Positions 1-6,549 of a stretch of DNA of 21,876 bases are shown here, piece after piece. Every line of letters begins with the position of its first letter. Position 1 is the stretch's first letter. The notes under the pieces are model-generated. The model was not told the origin of the DNA and did not search any database. It saw nothing but the letters and a program-made list of their open reading frames with translations. Source of the DNA: UBA1737 sp964541525 (GTDB lineage Bacteria; Bacillota_I; Bacilli_A; ML615J-28; CAG-313); assembly GCA_964541525.1 (NCBI GenBank), contig CAZIQF010000028.1:1-21876 (forward strand), given 5' to 3'. The translations under genes and the position numbers were made by a program.

Positions 1-10
1 TCTTTTAAGA

Positions 11-57
11 TAGGTTCTTATTTTATCTCAAAATCTCAAAAGATTTTACAGAACCTA
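11..57 (-). terminator. possible terminator of the pulA operon
   Basis: Two nested inverted repeats lie just beyond the pulA stop codon. The outer arms are 8 bp (11-18 with 50-57, TAGGTTCT/AGAACCTA). Inside is a 7 bp hairpin (30-36 with 41-47, AAAATCT/AGATTTT). On the minus strand the structure is followed only by a poor T tract, so it may be an inefficient terminator or a 3' end stabilising structure. Confidence 0.4.
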
Positions 58-69
58 AAATGCTTCTTT

Positions 70-2091
70 TTATTTTTTAAATAAATATATTCCTGGCTTA
101 GTTAATGTTACCATCTCAACTACTTGATTTACTTCACATCTGCCATCAAAGATTAAATAAGTGTTTGGTGCGAAATACTTGACTTCTTCTTGATAATCAT
201 TTTTAACAATTAAAACGTAACTATCACCATTATAATATCTCAATTGTAATGAACCTTTTTCACTATCTAAAAAGACAGTCTTTTTAATTTCTTCAGCCGT
301 TTGTAATCTGAAGAAAGGATACTTGGTTCTTAATTTAATTAAATTTCTTAACGCATCAACTGACTCTTGATATATTTCAATATTTTGATAATTGATACCA
401 TTTATTTCATCACCTAAATTATATGAATTGTGATGGCCTTGTTTAGATCTTCCAATTTCTTGAGCTAAATGAATAAAGGGAATCCCTTGAGCCAAAATAA
501 CACAACCCAATCCTAGAATCATCCGATCTATAATTTCTGCTTTTGATGCGTTAGGTATAAGTTTTACAATTGCATCATAAAAAGTATGATTATCATGACA
601 TTCAATATAGTTAATTGAACTTCTTGGACTTGATCCACGTTCTTCTTTCACACAAAAACCAGTAAAAGCACTATATAAAAGTTCATGTTTATATGTTCCA
701 CCTAAACAGAAACCTTTTTCACTACAATCAAAATTGCATTTCATTACATTTCTAAACGAATCATTAAAGAAAGCATAATTCGGCAATTCCCAGAAATTTT
801 CACTCAGTCCACCTAATTCTTTCGGTAAAGCCATTGGCATATTCCAACCTTCACCATAGATTAAGTTTTTCGCATTCTTTTTCCTTAACTCTAAATCTAC
901 TAAATTTAAGGTATCAACATCAATCAAATTCATTAAATCAAACCTAAACCCATCTATTTTAAACGTTTCTTGATAATAGTTCATACAATCTACGATAAAA
1001 CGACGAACCATCTTTTTGGTTGTATTAAGATCATTACCACAACCTGATGCTGAAGTCATAAATCCATCTTGATCAAAATGATATGCGTATCCTGGCACTA
1101 AAATATCAAATGGAAATTTCTTAACATCATAAACATGGTTGAAAACAACATCCATTGTGATCCCTAAATTTAATTTATGAATTTGATCAACTAGTAATCT
1201 AAGTTCATTAATTCCACCATAAGGATTATTGGAATCTTTTGTTAAATAATTAGAAATACTAAAATAAGCAACCGGATTATAGCCCCAGTTATAATCATTT
1301 TTCATTATTTCATTAACGCCACCAAAACCAAAGATTGGCATTAATTGGATATAATTAACTCCTAACGTCTTTAAATATCCCAAACCATAATCTTGATCTA
1401 TAGATGCTACTGCATCGGCAAAGGTTCCACCATCTTTTTTACTGGTTAAATCACGAATACTAATTTCATCAATAATTGGATCTGAAGCAGCTACATAATC
1501 ATACTTCATCTCAACGAAATGCTTCGGATCGACAACAATATTATATTCAAAATTAGGACTAGTACTTATTGCATAAGGGTCTAACGTCTTTACAAACCTA
1601 TCATTAATTCTTACTAAATAATAATATTTAGAAAGATGAACATCAAGGCTAATTGTTTTTTCCCAAACACCCTTAGTTGTATATTCTAGTGGATATTGTT
1701 CATTATTTAAAACTAAGATAATATCTTTTGCTACCGGAGACCAAACTCTAAAAGTAGATTGTTCCTTTTGATATAACACACCTAATTTCGCATCAGTATA
1801 ATTTTCAACATCAAAACGTTTTGTTTTAGTAATTTTCCCTAAAAACAATTGATATTTTAAACATATATCATGTTTATTATTGACAATAACAAAATAATCA
1901 AGATGTAATTGAATCACCCCTAGGAATGATGTATATAAATGACGTTCATGGGCATACACTTCTTCTTTGAAAATCGAAAGCTTACTTTCTTCAAACTGAT
2001 TTTTCAAAATAATTGAAGTAAAACTAACATCTTTTGGTATAATTAATTTAATAAAATGATAATCTTCTAAATAAGCACCATAAATACTCAT
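70..2091 (-). CDS. pulA: type I pullulanase (AmyX/PulA family, cytoplasmic)
   Basis: Debranching enzyme that hydrolyses alpha-1,6 links in pullulan, glycogen and limit dextrins (GH13). The 673 residues are close to B. subtilis AmyX in length, and no signal peptide is present, so it should act inside the cell on imported dextrins or glycogen. Residues 1-90 match the N-terminal accessory domain of AmyX and 100-190 form a CBM48-like domain. The pullulanase signature YNWGYNP is at 267-273. Catalytic regions: DVVFNH (314-319), GFRFDL with nucleophile D385, YGEGW with acid/base E414, and HDNHT with D500. All three catalytic acids are present. It is the last gene of a five-gene run, and its ATG overlaps the preceding stop by 4 nt (ATGA), so translation is probably coupled. 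Assignment is secure; the physiological substrate is inferred. Confidence 0.96.
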   Translation of the reverse strand: MSIYGAYLEDYHFIKLIIPKDVSFTSIILKNQFEESKLSIFKEEVYAHERHLYTSFLGVIQLHLDYFVIVNNKHDICLKYQLFLGKITKTKRFDVENYTDAKLGVLYQKEQSTFRVWSPVAKDIILVLNNEQYPLEYTTKGVWEKTISLDVHLSKYYYLVRINDRFVKTLDPYAISTSPNFEYNIVVDPKHFVEMKYDYVAASDPIIDEISIRDLTSKKDGGTFADAVASIDQDYGLGYLKTLGVNYIQLMPIFGFGGVNEIMKNDYNWGYNPVAYFSISNYLTKDSNNPYGGINELRLLVDQIHKLNLGITMDVVFNHVYDVKKFPFDILVPGYAYHFDQDGFMTSASGCGNDLNTTKKMVRRFIVDCMNYYQETFKIDGFRFDLMNLIDVDTLNLVDLELRKKNAKNLIYGEGWNMPMALPKELGGLSENFWELPNYAFFNDSFRNVMKCNFDCSEKGFCLGGTYKHELLYSAFTGFCVKEERGSSPRSSINYIECHDNHTFYDAIVKLIPNASKAEIIDRMILGLGCVILAQGIPFIHLAQEIGRSKQGHHNSYNLGDEINGINYQNIEIYQESVDALRNLIKLRTKYPFFRLQTAEEIKKTVFLDSEKGSLQLRYYNGDSYVLIVKNDYQEEVKYFAPNTYLIFDGRCEVNQVVEMVTLTKPGIYLFKK

Positions 2092-2753
2092 GATAAAATC
2101 TCCTCGTCATCTTCAATCGTTTTACGATTAGATGAAATAATAATTAAAATAGTTCCAATAACACTACAAATTGTTGCAAAAACAGCTGCAATCAACGCAT
2201 TTTTAGTTGAATAGTTTTTATAACTAGATTCATTTCCTTCTTCATCATCTTCAGCCGGATTTTCCGTAGGTGGAGTAATTGGATACACGACGTTAGGAAT
2301 AATAAAACTATTAAAATAATTTTTTCCTAATGCATCATAATCAAAAACTAACTTAATAATCTCTAATGAATCTTCATTAAATAAAAACTTCATTTCATAA
2401 TTCCAATCACCTACTAATGATTCATCAACATCGGGTGTAAGTTCATCATCAACAGGTGAACTAACAACTTTAAAACTAACATTATATGGATTTTCATCAA
2501 TCGTAAAATCCCAATTCATATTATATATTTCAATATAATCATCTTCTTTTGGTGAATAAACCTTGATACTTAGATTTTCCATCTTTTTATTAGATGTCCA
2601 CTTCAACATTAATTCTCTTTTGCTGCTAAGCGATCCAAGTGGATAATAATTAAATTTAGTAAGGGTACTATCATCTAATTCTTCAGCTTTAACATTAAGA
2701 TTAGGAATCAAAAATAAACACAAAATCATAAATAATGCAATTATCTTTTTCAT
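2088..2753 (-). CDS. exported single-pass membrane protein, unknown function
   Basis: I do not recognise a family. The 221-residue product has a clear signal peptide (residues 1-23, MKK followed by a hydrophobic stretch), an extracytoplasmic region of about 160 residues rich in Asp, Glu and aromatics, then an acidic Pro-containing linker. A single transmembrane helix at about 186-208 follows, then an Asn-Arg-Lys stop-transfer and a short acidic cytoplasmic tail. This predicts a type I membrane protein with an exposed, probably beta-rich domain. Its start overlaps the stop of the DUF3021-like gene by one base (TAATG), and its stop overlaps the pulA start (ATGA). It sits directly downstream of a LytTR/membrane-protein pair, so it may be a target or a surface sensor for that system; this is inferred from position only. 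Confidence 0.85.
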   Translation of the reverse strand: MKKIIALFMILCLFLIPNLNVKAEELDDSTLTKFNYYPLGSLSSKRELMLKWTSNKKMENLSIKVYSPKEDDYIEIYNMNWDFTIDENPYNVSFKVVSSPVDDELTPDVDESLVGDWNYEMKFLFNEDSLEIIKLVFDYDALGKNYFNSFIIPNVVYPITPPTENPAEDDEEGNESSYKNYSTKNALIAAVFATICSVIGTILIIISSNRKTIEDDEEILS

Positions 2754-3196
2754 TAGTTATCTTTCTCCTGATAATCTTTCAATTTAGCATTTAAATCTTT
2801 ATTTTCGATTGTCCTCCGAATAATTACAATTCCTAGTAAGATACACAAACCAACAAGATTAATAATTAATGAGAAAAACCAAAAGCTAATATCTCGTGTG
2901 AAAATGTTAGTAAAGAAACCAACAAAATAAATTGAAGCTGCAATTATTAGATAGATTAATAAACTTTGAATAATAAAATTTAGTTTATTAAAAGCTAATA
3001 TGACATTTAATATCATAGAAATAACCAACGCGATTATACACATATACCAGATATAATTCATCGGTAACATAAATTGACCGAAAATGAAACTAGTAATAAT
3101 CGTATAAGAAACAACATATACAGCAAACATTGATAGGAAAAATGCAATGTAACGAGTAATAATTGCATATAACATCTTATAGTTAATTTTTTTCAT
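2753..3196 (-). CDS. DUF3021-like four-helix membrane protein, partner of the LytTR regulator
   Basis: The 147-residue product is almost entirely hydrophobic, with four predicted transmembrane helices (about 14-39, 46-68, 73-97 and 105-126). The short N terminus is basic, and the charged C-terminal tail (about 127-147, basic RR then mixed charge) should be cytoplasmic. Size, topology and position immediately after a LytTR gene match DUF3021 proteins. In known LytTR regulatory systems such as S. mutans HdrRM and BrsRM, the membrane partner antagonises the DNA-binding protein. The start overlaps the LytTR stop by 4 nt (ATGA). A GGAGGAG ribosome binding site at 3204-3210 lies inside the end of the LytTR gene, 7 nt from the ATG. 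The inhibitor role is inferred from family and context; sequence similarity alone is weak for such hydrophobic proteins. Confidence 0.72.
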   Translation of the reverse strand: MKKINYKMLYAIITRYIAFFLSMFAVYVVSYTIITSFIFGQFMLPMNYIWYMCIIALVISMILNVILAFNKLNFIIQSLLIYLIIAASIYFVGFFTNIFTRDISFWFFSLIINLVGLCILLGIVIIRRTIENKDLNAKLKDYQEKDN

Positions 3197-3648
3197 TTTG
3201 CATCTCCTCCTTTTTTTAATAATTTAGTTTTAAAATCAGCAGCATAAGCCCGAGTAATTATTTGTTTTTCTTTATTAATTAGAAAAGCTAAAATTCGACC
3301 ATTAACCAGTGTAGATACTTTTTCAATTTTATCAATATTTAAAACAACCGTTCTAGAAATTTGAATAAACGACGTATGTTTAAATTTATCATTAATATCT
3401 TGAATCTTGTAATTAACTTCATATACCGCATCTGATGTATAAGCAAACACATGGTTATCTACTGCTTCAAAGTAAAAAATATCATTTAAAGCAATAATAT
3501 ATTTACTACCACTTAATTTTCCGACAATACTTAAATCATAGTTTTCAATATATTTAGCAATTTCTAGAATTGAGTCATTAATTTTAGCACACTCAATCGT
3601 GACAACATCTTCTTCTAGATTTTTTGTTTCAATTATTTTTACTTTCAT
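3193..3648 (-). CDS. LytTR-domain DNA-binding transcriptional regulator
   Basis: The 151-residue protein carries a LytTR DNA-binding domain at about residues 45-147. It shows the typical DIFYFEAVDNHVFAYT strand pair (56-71) and the FIQISRTVVLNIDKIEKV segment (94-111). The 40-residue N terminus is too short for a receiver domain, so this is not a two-component response regulator. This stand-alone architecture is that of LytTR regulatory systems, where the regulator is controlled by a co-encoded membrane protein; a DUF3021-like gene follows directly. Its start overlaps the radical SAM stop by 4 nt (ATGA). Such regulators usually activate their own operon, but no convincing pair of LytTR direct repeats was recognised in the 63 bp upstream of the operon. 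Confidence 0.92.
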   Translation of the reverse strand: MKVKIIETKNLEEDVVTIECAKINDSILEIAKYIENYDLSIVGKLSGSKYIIALNDIFYFEAVDNHVFAYTSDAVYEVNYKIQDINDKFKHTSFIQISRTVVLNIDKIEKVSTLVNGRILAFLINKEKQIITRAYAADFKTKLLKKGGDAK

Positions 3649-4463
3649 TGAATCTTTCCTTTCATAAATCGATTACGATATGTACACCTTTTGCATAATT
3701 CAAAGTACGGTTTTTGCTGTTTCCAACCTTCTAATACACAATTATACTGCTCGCCTTCTAATATATTTAAAAATGAATTCTCATAAATATTACCAATTTT
3801 AGTGTGAGCTAGATAATCTAAACAACAAATTACAACATCGCCATTAGTAAGAATACCCAATTGTTTTTTCCCACCAAGACAAGTTGTCTGATTATTATTT
3901 AGTTCATCATTTAATGAAGGCCATCTAAATTCATCATTAACAGAAATATTAACATTAGGATATTTTAATAAATTATGATCATGAATAAAATTATTTAGTT
4001 TTTGATTTAATTCTTGATTAACTGTCTGATTATTCCAAATTCTTAAATGTACATTTAAATTATCTTTTTTATGCTTTAATAGTAACAAAATATTATTCAA
4101 ATAATTATTAATAAATTCATCACTTTCATTAACTAAACTTTGCATACTAAAATTAATAATGTAAAGATTACTATTGATAATTTCATTTAAATATTGATTT
4201 AATAAATGTCCATTTGTCGTTAATGATACTTTCAGTTCATTACTCGCATATTCAATCATAGTAAAAACCTGAGGATGAAGTAGTGGTTCACCAAGAATAT
4301 GTAAATAAATACCATCAGTATAATCTTTGATTTGATCAATTATCAATTTAAAATCATCGATTGAAATCATATCTCTTTGTTTCATCTGACTAGATGGGCA
4401 GAATGAACATTTTAAATTACATGCTTTAGTAATTTCAATATAAATATTTTTAAATTTCTTCAT
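3645..4463 (-). CDS. radical SAM/SPASM-like protein
   Basis: Radical SAM enzyme of 272 residues. The [4Fe-4S] cluster motif CxxxCxxC is at C15, C19 and C22, with the GEP motif at 58-60 (LHILGEPLLHP). The C-terminal SPASM-like region contains C195, the pair C213-C214 (VICCLD), a GNI motif at 224-226 and C257/C260 (CKRC), which could bind auxiliary Fe-S clusters. The same layout occurs in a widespread, uncharacterised Firmicutes family. Some SPASM proteins modify ribosomal peptides, but no precursor peptide gene is evident here, so the substrate is unknown. It is the first gene of the LytTR operon. The start cannot lie much downstream because C15 is essential. There is no Shine-Dalgarno sequence, and an extended -10 box ends 8 nt before the ATG, suggesting a leaderless or near-leaderless mRNA. 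Confidence 0.9.
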   Translation of the reverse strand: MKKFKNIYIEITKACNLKCSFCPSSQMKQRDMISIDDFKLIIDQIKDYTDGIYLHILGEPLLHPQVFTMIEYASNELKVSLTTNGHLLNQYLNEIINSNLYIINFSMQSLVNESDEFINNYLNNILLLLKHKKDNLNVHLRIWNNQTVNQELNQKLNNFIHDHNLLKYPNVNISVNDEFRWPSLNDELNNNQTTCLGGKKQLGILTNGDVVICCLDYLAHTKIGNIYENSFLNILEGEQYNCVLEGWKQQKPYFELCKRCTYRNRFMKGKIQ

Positions 4464-4471
4464 AATAATAT

Positions 4472-4480
4472 ATTATACCA
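4472..4480 (-). promoter_or_regulatory. extended -10 promoter of the radical SAM-LytTR-pulA operon
   Basis: On the minus strand TGG is followed by a perfect TATAAT (4477-4472), a TGN-type extended -10. No good -35 is present at 17 or 18 bp (TTATGT or ATTATG), which extended -10 promoters tolerate. The box begins directly after the T tract of the upstream terminator. Transcription should start about 4463-4466, at or within 3 nt of the ATG. Confidence 0.65.
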
Positions 4481-4483
4481 CAA

Positions 4484-4521
4484 AAAAAGCATTTAACATA
4501 ATATTATGATAAATGCTTTTT
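4484..4521 (-). terminator. intrinsic terminator after the DUF2089/DUF4097 module
   Basis: A 12 bp perfect stem (4484-4495 with 4510-4521, AAAAAGCATTTA/TAAATGCTTTTT) continues inward through a CATA/TATG pairing, so nearly the whole 38 nt folds. On the minus strand it ends in a run of seven T residues. It lies 6 nt after the stop of the four-helix membrane gene. Confidence 0.85.
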
Positions 4522-4526
4522 ATTTT

Positions 4527-4880
4527 TTATTCAGCGATGATTGCAGTAATTGGAATAATAAAGAAAACAACCCAAAGTTTTAACCACCAACCTGTATAAA
4601 TACTTAAACCAACATATGCAATAATACTTGCAATAACTGCAATTGAAACCCATTTTGCTTTCCCTTCTTGAACATAAATATTTAAGAAAATTTCAATTAC
4701 AGGAATGCATAAAAACACTGCCCAACCTGGATGCCACGCGTCAAAGAATAAACCTAATATCAAAAATGCAACTACTGCAAGAAGCGGGGTAACAGCTGAA
4801 ATCTTTTTTGCAACTTTACCCTTTCCTTTTCGGTTTACCTTAATTTCTACTCCATCTTGATCAAAATACTCATTACTCAT
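4527..4880 (-). CDS. small four-helix membrane protein with internal duplication
   Basis: The 117-residue protein has a 28-residue charged N terminus rich in Lys/Arg (probably cytoplasmic), then four hydrophobic helices at about 29-46, 51-69, 77-95 and 101-115. Two halves look duplicated: AWHPGWAVFLCIPVIEI (48-64) resembles GWWLKLWVVFFIIPITAI (97-114). This tryptophan-proline pattern (W-H-P-G-W-x-x-F-L-x-I-P) recurs in small Firmicutes membrane proteins and in membrane tails of some HTH regulators, but I cannot assign a function. It is the last gene of the DUF2089/HAAS operon, 13 nt after the preceding stop, with a strong AAGGAGGAAG ribosome binding site. Possibly it is the membrane partner of the soluble HAAS/DUF4097 protein; that is inference from position. 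Confidence 0.85.
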   Translation of the reverse strand: MSNEYFDQDGVEIKVNRKGKGKVAKKISAVTPLLAVVAFLILGLFFDAWHPGWAVFLCIPVIEIFLNIYVQEGKAKWVSIAVIASIIAYVGLSIYTGWWLKLWVVFFIIPITAIIAE

Positions 4881-4893
4881 TATTTCTTCCTCC

Positions 4894-5664
4894 TTATCTT
4901 ATTTCTGTATAATTAATATTGCCACTAATGCTTGATCCTTTTTTATTTAGAATCTTACCACTTACTTCAATATCACCACTAATGGTATCGAAAATGGCAT
5001 TTTCAATATCTAAATAACTTACATCAGCATCACCACTAACTGTCGATATCCTTAAATTCTTTGCTTTGATTCGTGAAATATCATAATCACCACTAACTGT
5101 TGATAATCTTACTTCCTCAGCAGTAATTCGTTCAATTTCATAATCTCCTGATACATTTTTAATTTCATATTTTTCTGCATTAATTGAACAAATTTCAACA
5201 TCACATGCAACAGTATTAATTGAAAATAAATCAAATTTTACATTAGGACCAACTTCAATAAAAATTCGTCCTCGTGCTTTTCGAAAAAAGCTTTTACCGA
5301 ACTTATCACTAATTGTAATTTTTTTATCGTTATTACTTATGTTAATTTTATCAGTTAAGTCTTCATCAATATTAATAACGATTCCTAATTTATCGGTTTC
5401 TTTAATAATAACTTGTTCCACTATTGCGGTATCAACTTTCAAACTATACGTATCAGTATATGTAGTTTCATCACTATTTGTTGCATATTTTCGTGCAACA
5501 CTTTCAACACTCCCCATCATTTTGATCGCTTCTTCTTCAGTCATATCTGCTGATGCAGCAAGTTCAAATCGTTTACGATATTTTTCAACAATTTCTTGAT
5601 AATTATCAATATTATAAGCAATTAATACTTGTTCTAAATTAGTTAAATATTCATTTTTTGTCAT
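4894..5664 (-). CDS. HAAS (DUF1700)-DUF4097 beta-repeat protein
   Basis: 256 residues. Residues 1-65 form a helical HAAS/DUF1700-like domain (MTKNEYLTNLEQVL start, MTEEEAIKMMGSVESVARKY). Residues 85-256 form a DUF4097-type beta-solenoid with exactly spaced repeats: S-G-D occurs at 172, 191, 210 and 229, a 19-residue period, with a final SGN at 247. DUF4097 proteins such as Bacillus YvlB and the LiaX group are linked to cell-envelope stress, which suggests but does not prove a similar role. There is no signal peptide and no transmembrane segment, so the protein should be cytoplasmic; HAAS domains are usually followed by membrane helices, so this is unusual. It starts one base after the DUF2089 stop, with a GGGAGG site overlapping that stop. 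Confidence 0.88.
   Translation of the reverse strand: MTKNEYLTNLEQVLIAYNIDNYQEIVEKYRKRFELAASADMTEEEAIKMMGSVESVARKYATNSDETTYTDTYSLKVDTAIVEQVIIKETDKLGIVINIDEDLTDKINISNNDKKITISDKFGKSFFRKARGRIFIEVGPNVKFDLFSINTVACDVEICSINAEKYEIKNVSGDYEIERITAEEVRLSTVSGDYDISRIKAKNLRISTVSGDADVSYLDIENAIFDTISGDIEVSGKILNKKGSSISGNINYTEIR
4927..5157 (-). repeat. four degenerate 57-bp tandem repeats inside the DUF4097 gene
   Basis: Residues 170-246 of the HAAS/DUF4097 protein repeat every 19 residues (57 bp). Each unit carries S-G-D followed by alternating hydrophobic residues. The DNA copies have diverged but still share the TCACCACTAA-type segment on the plus strand. This is a protein-level solenoid repeat and not a mobile or CRISPR repeat. 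Confidence 0.8.
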
Positions 5665-5665
5665 T

Positions 5666-6040
5666 TTATTCCTCCCTTAAAAGCTCTTCTGCTTCTTCAA
5701 AGTCAATTTCACCATTCTTTAAAGCCCGATACACTTCTTCTTTACTCATTTTGTCACTTTCTAAAATATTTATTTTTTCAAAGCCTAAAGCATTGATGAT
5801 TTCATCTAAATTCTTTTTTACCGTTGGATAAGAAATATTTAATTCCTTTTCAATTAATTTAATATTACCACTATTCTTTATAAATACTAATGCAAATTCT
5901 TGTTGAGAAGGAGTTAAATAGTCAAATCTAGATAAACTAAATTCACCATGAATACTTGTATTACATTCGTTACATTTTAAAACACTAACGGTTAAATTAT
6001 TATTACATACTGGACATGTTCCAATTATTTTCTTATTCAT
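5666..6040 (-). CDS. DUF2089 family zinc-ribbon/HTH regulator
   Basis: The 124-residue protein has an N-terminal zinc ribbon (C9-x2-C12 and C23-x2-C26), followed by the conserved GEFSLSRFDYLTPSQQEF segment. A helix-turn-helix lies around 55-85 (SGNIKLIEKELNISYPTVKKNLDEI). A SHOCT-like C-terminal segment, EEVYRALKNGEIDFEEAEELL (102-122), ends the protein. This is the standard DUF2089 layout, and DUF2089 genes commonly neighbour DUF4097 genes, as here. It is likely the transcriptional regulator of its own three-gene operon. It has a near-consensus promoter and a strong GGAGGTG site 5 nt before the ATG. DNA binding and autoregulation are inferred. Confidence 0.9.
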   Translation of the reverse strand: MNKKIIGTCPVCNNNLTVSVLKCNECNTSIHGEFSLSRFDYLTPSQQEFALVFIKNSGNIKLIEKELNISYPTVKKNLDEIINALGFEKINILESDKMSKEEVYRALKNGEIDFEEAEELLREE

Positions 6041-6058
6041 TTTTGCACCTCCGCTAAT

Positions 6059-6087
6059 AATATAATATATTTTATTAATTTTGTCAA
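6059..6087 (-). promoter_or_regulatory. sigma-A promoter of the DUF2089-DUF4097 operon
   Basis: Minus-strand TTGACA (6087-6082) and TATATT (6064-6059) are separated by 17 bp. The start of transcription is expected near 6052, so the leader would be about 12 nt and begin at the Shine-Dalgarno GGAGGTG (6052-6046). Confidence 0.8.
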
Positions 6088-6098
6088 GATATATGATT

Positions 6099-6142
6099 AA
6101 AAATATTAATTATTGTATTAATATTTTTGATTTTTGTATTAA
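6099..6142 (-). promoter_or_regulatory. repeat cluster upstream of the DUF2089 promoter, possible operator
   Basis: A 12 bp perfect inverted repeat (6099-6110 with 6117-6128, AAAAATATTAAT/ATTAATATTTTT) lies 11 bp upstream of the -35 box. Overlapping it are two copies of TTAATACAA (minus strand, 6121-6113 and 6142-6134) exactly 21 bp apart, about two helical turns. This fits a binding site for a dimer or tandem protein, but the region is very AT-rich and chance repeats are likely. Confidence 0.3.
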
Positions 6143-6172
6143 ATATATTAATTCATGTTTTAATAAAAATAA

Positions 6173-6199
6173 AAAATAAGAACCAAAAGTTCTTATTTT
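6173..6199 (-). terminator. intrinsic terminator of the glycerophosphodiesterase-folD operon
   Basis: An 11 bp stem (6173-6183 with 6189-6199, AAAATAAGAAC/GTTCTTATTTT) has a 5-nt loop. On the minus strand it is followed by a T-rich run (complement of 6161-6176). It sits 4 nt after the stop of the B-repeat protein gene. Confidence 0.85.
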
Positions 6200-6203
6200 A
6201 TTA

Positions 6204-6539
6204 TTATTCATATTTACCATACAATTTGATATTGTGGTCTGGCATTGGCATATCGATATATTCTTCTGTTAAGTCACTATCAATAAACCATCCAACAAAA
6301 GTTTTTCCTTCTTTCACTGGTGCTTCTGGCAAAACAATTTTACTGCCTTTTTTTAAATATAATGGAACTAGTTCTTCATCTCCAATAATAAATCTAACTC
6401 TTAATTTTCTAAAAATGCCATATTTAACAATGATAAAAATCCATGGTGAAACAAGAATAATCACTAGAATAATCATCGCAATATACCAACCTAATTGGTA
6501 AACTGGTTCTTGTGGGACAGATTCTAAAAATTTAAACAT
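6204..6539 (-). CDS. small membrane protein with an InlB-type B-repeat
   Basis: The 111-residue product has an acidic N terminus, one transmembrane helix (about residues 17-38) and a basic segment KYGIFRKLRVR. A single InlB B-repeat-like beta domain at about 48-111 follows (APVKEGKTFVGWF... near-terminal LYGKYE). I chose the ATG at 6539 because AGGAGG (6550-6545) lies 5 nt before it; an in-frame ATG at 6557 lies upstream of that site and would overlap the previous gene. The preceding stop TGA overlaps this ribosome binding site. By the positive-inside rule the basic stretch after the helix puts the B-repeat in the cytoplasm, unlike the usual surface location. Function unknown; last gene of the folD operon. 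Confidence 0.8.
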   Translation of the reverse strand: MFKFLESVPQEPVYQLGWYIAMIILVIILVSPWIFIIVKYGIFRKLRVRFIIGDEELVPLYLKKGSKIVLPEAPVKEGKTFVGWFIDSDLTEEYIDMPMPDHNIKLYGKYE

Positions 6540-6549
6540 ATGAACCTCC

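Noticed and set aside
3645..4880. Precursor peptide gene for the radical SAM/SPASM protein
   Set aside because: No short Cys- or Gly-rich frame with a ribosome binding site was seen beside it; the adjacent small gene encodes a four-helix membrane protein from a separate transcription unit.
4927..5157. Regularly spaced repeats that could suggest a CRISPR array
   Set aside because: The 57-bp period is in frame and encodes a 19-residue beta-solenoid repeat; the copies are degenerate, without the identical repeats and unique spacers of CRISPR.
5339..5599. Plus-strand open frame of 86 codons opposite the HAAS/DUF4097 gene
   Set aside because: It lies fully antisense to a well-supported gene, has no ribosome binding site, and its low-complexity Ser/Ile-rich translation is typical of a complementary-frame artefact.
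6041..6203. Small RNA gene in the AT-rich intergenic region
   Set aside because: The region is explained by the terminator of one operon and the promoter of the next; the repeats have no independent promoter or terminator.
6127..6501. Plus-strand open frame covering the terminator region and the B-repeat gene
   Set aside because: Its start lies in AT-rich non-coding DNA, it is antisense to a gene with clear domain structure, and its product resembles nothing known to me.
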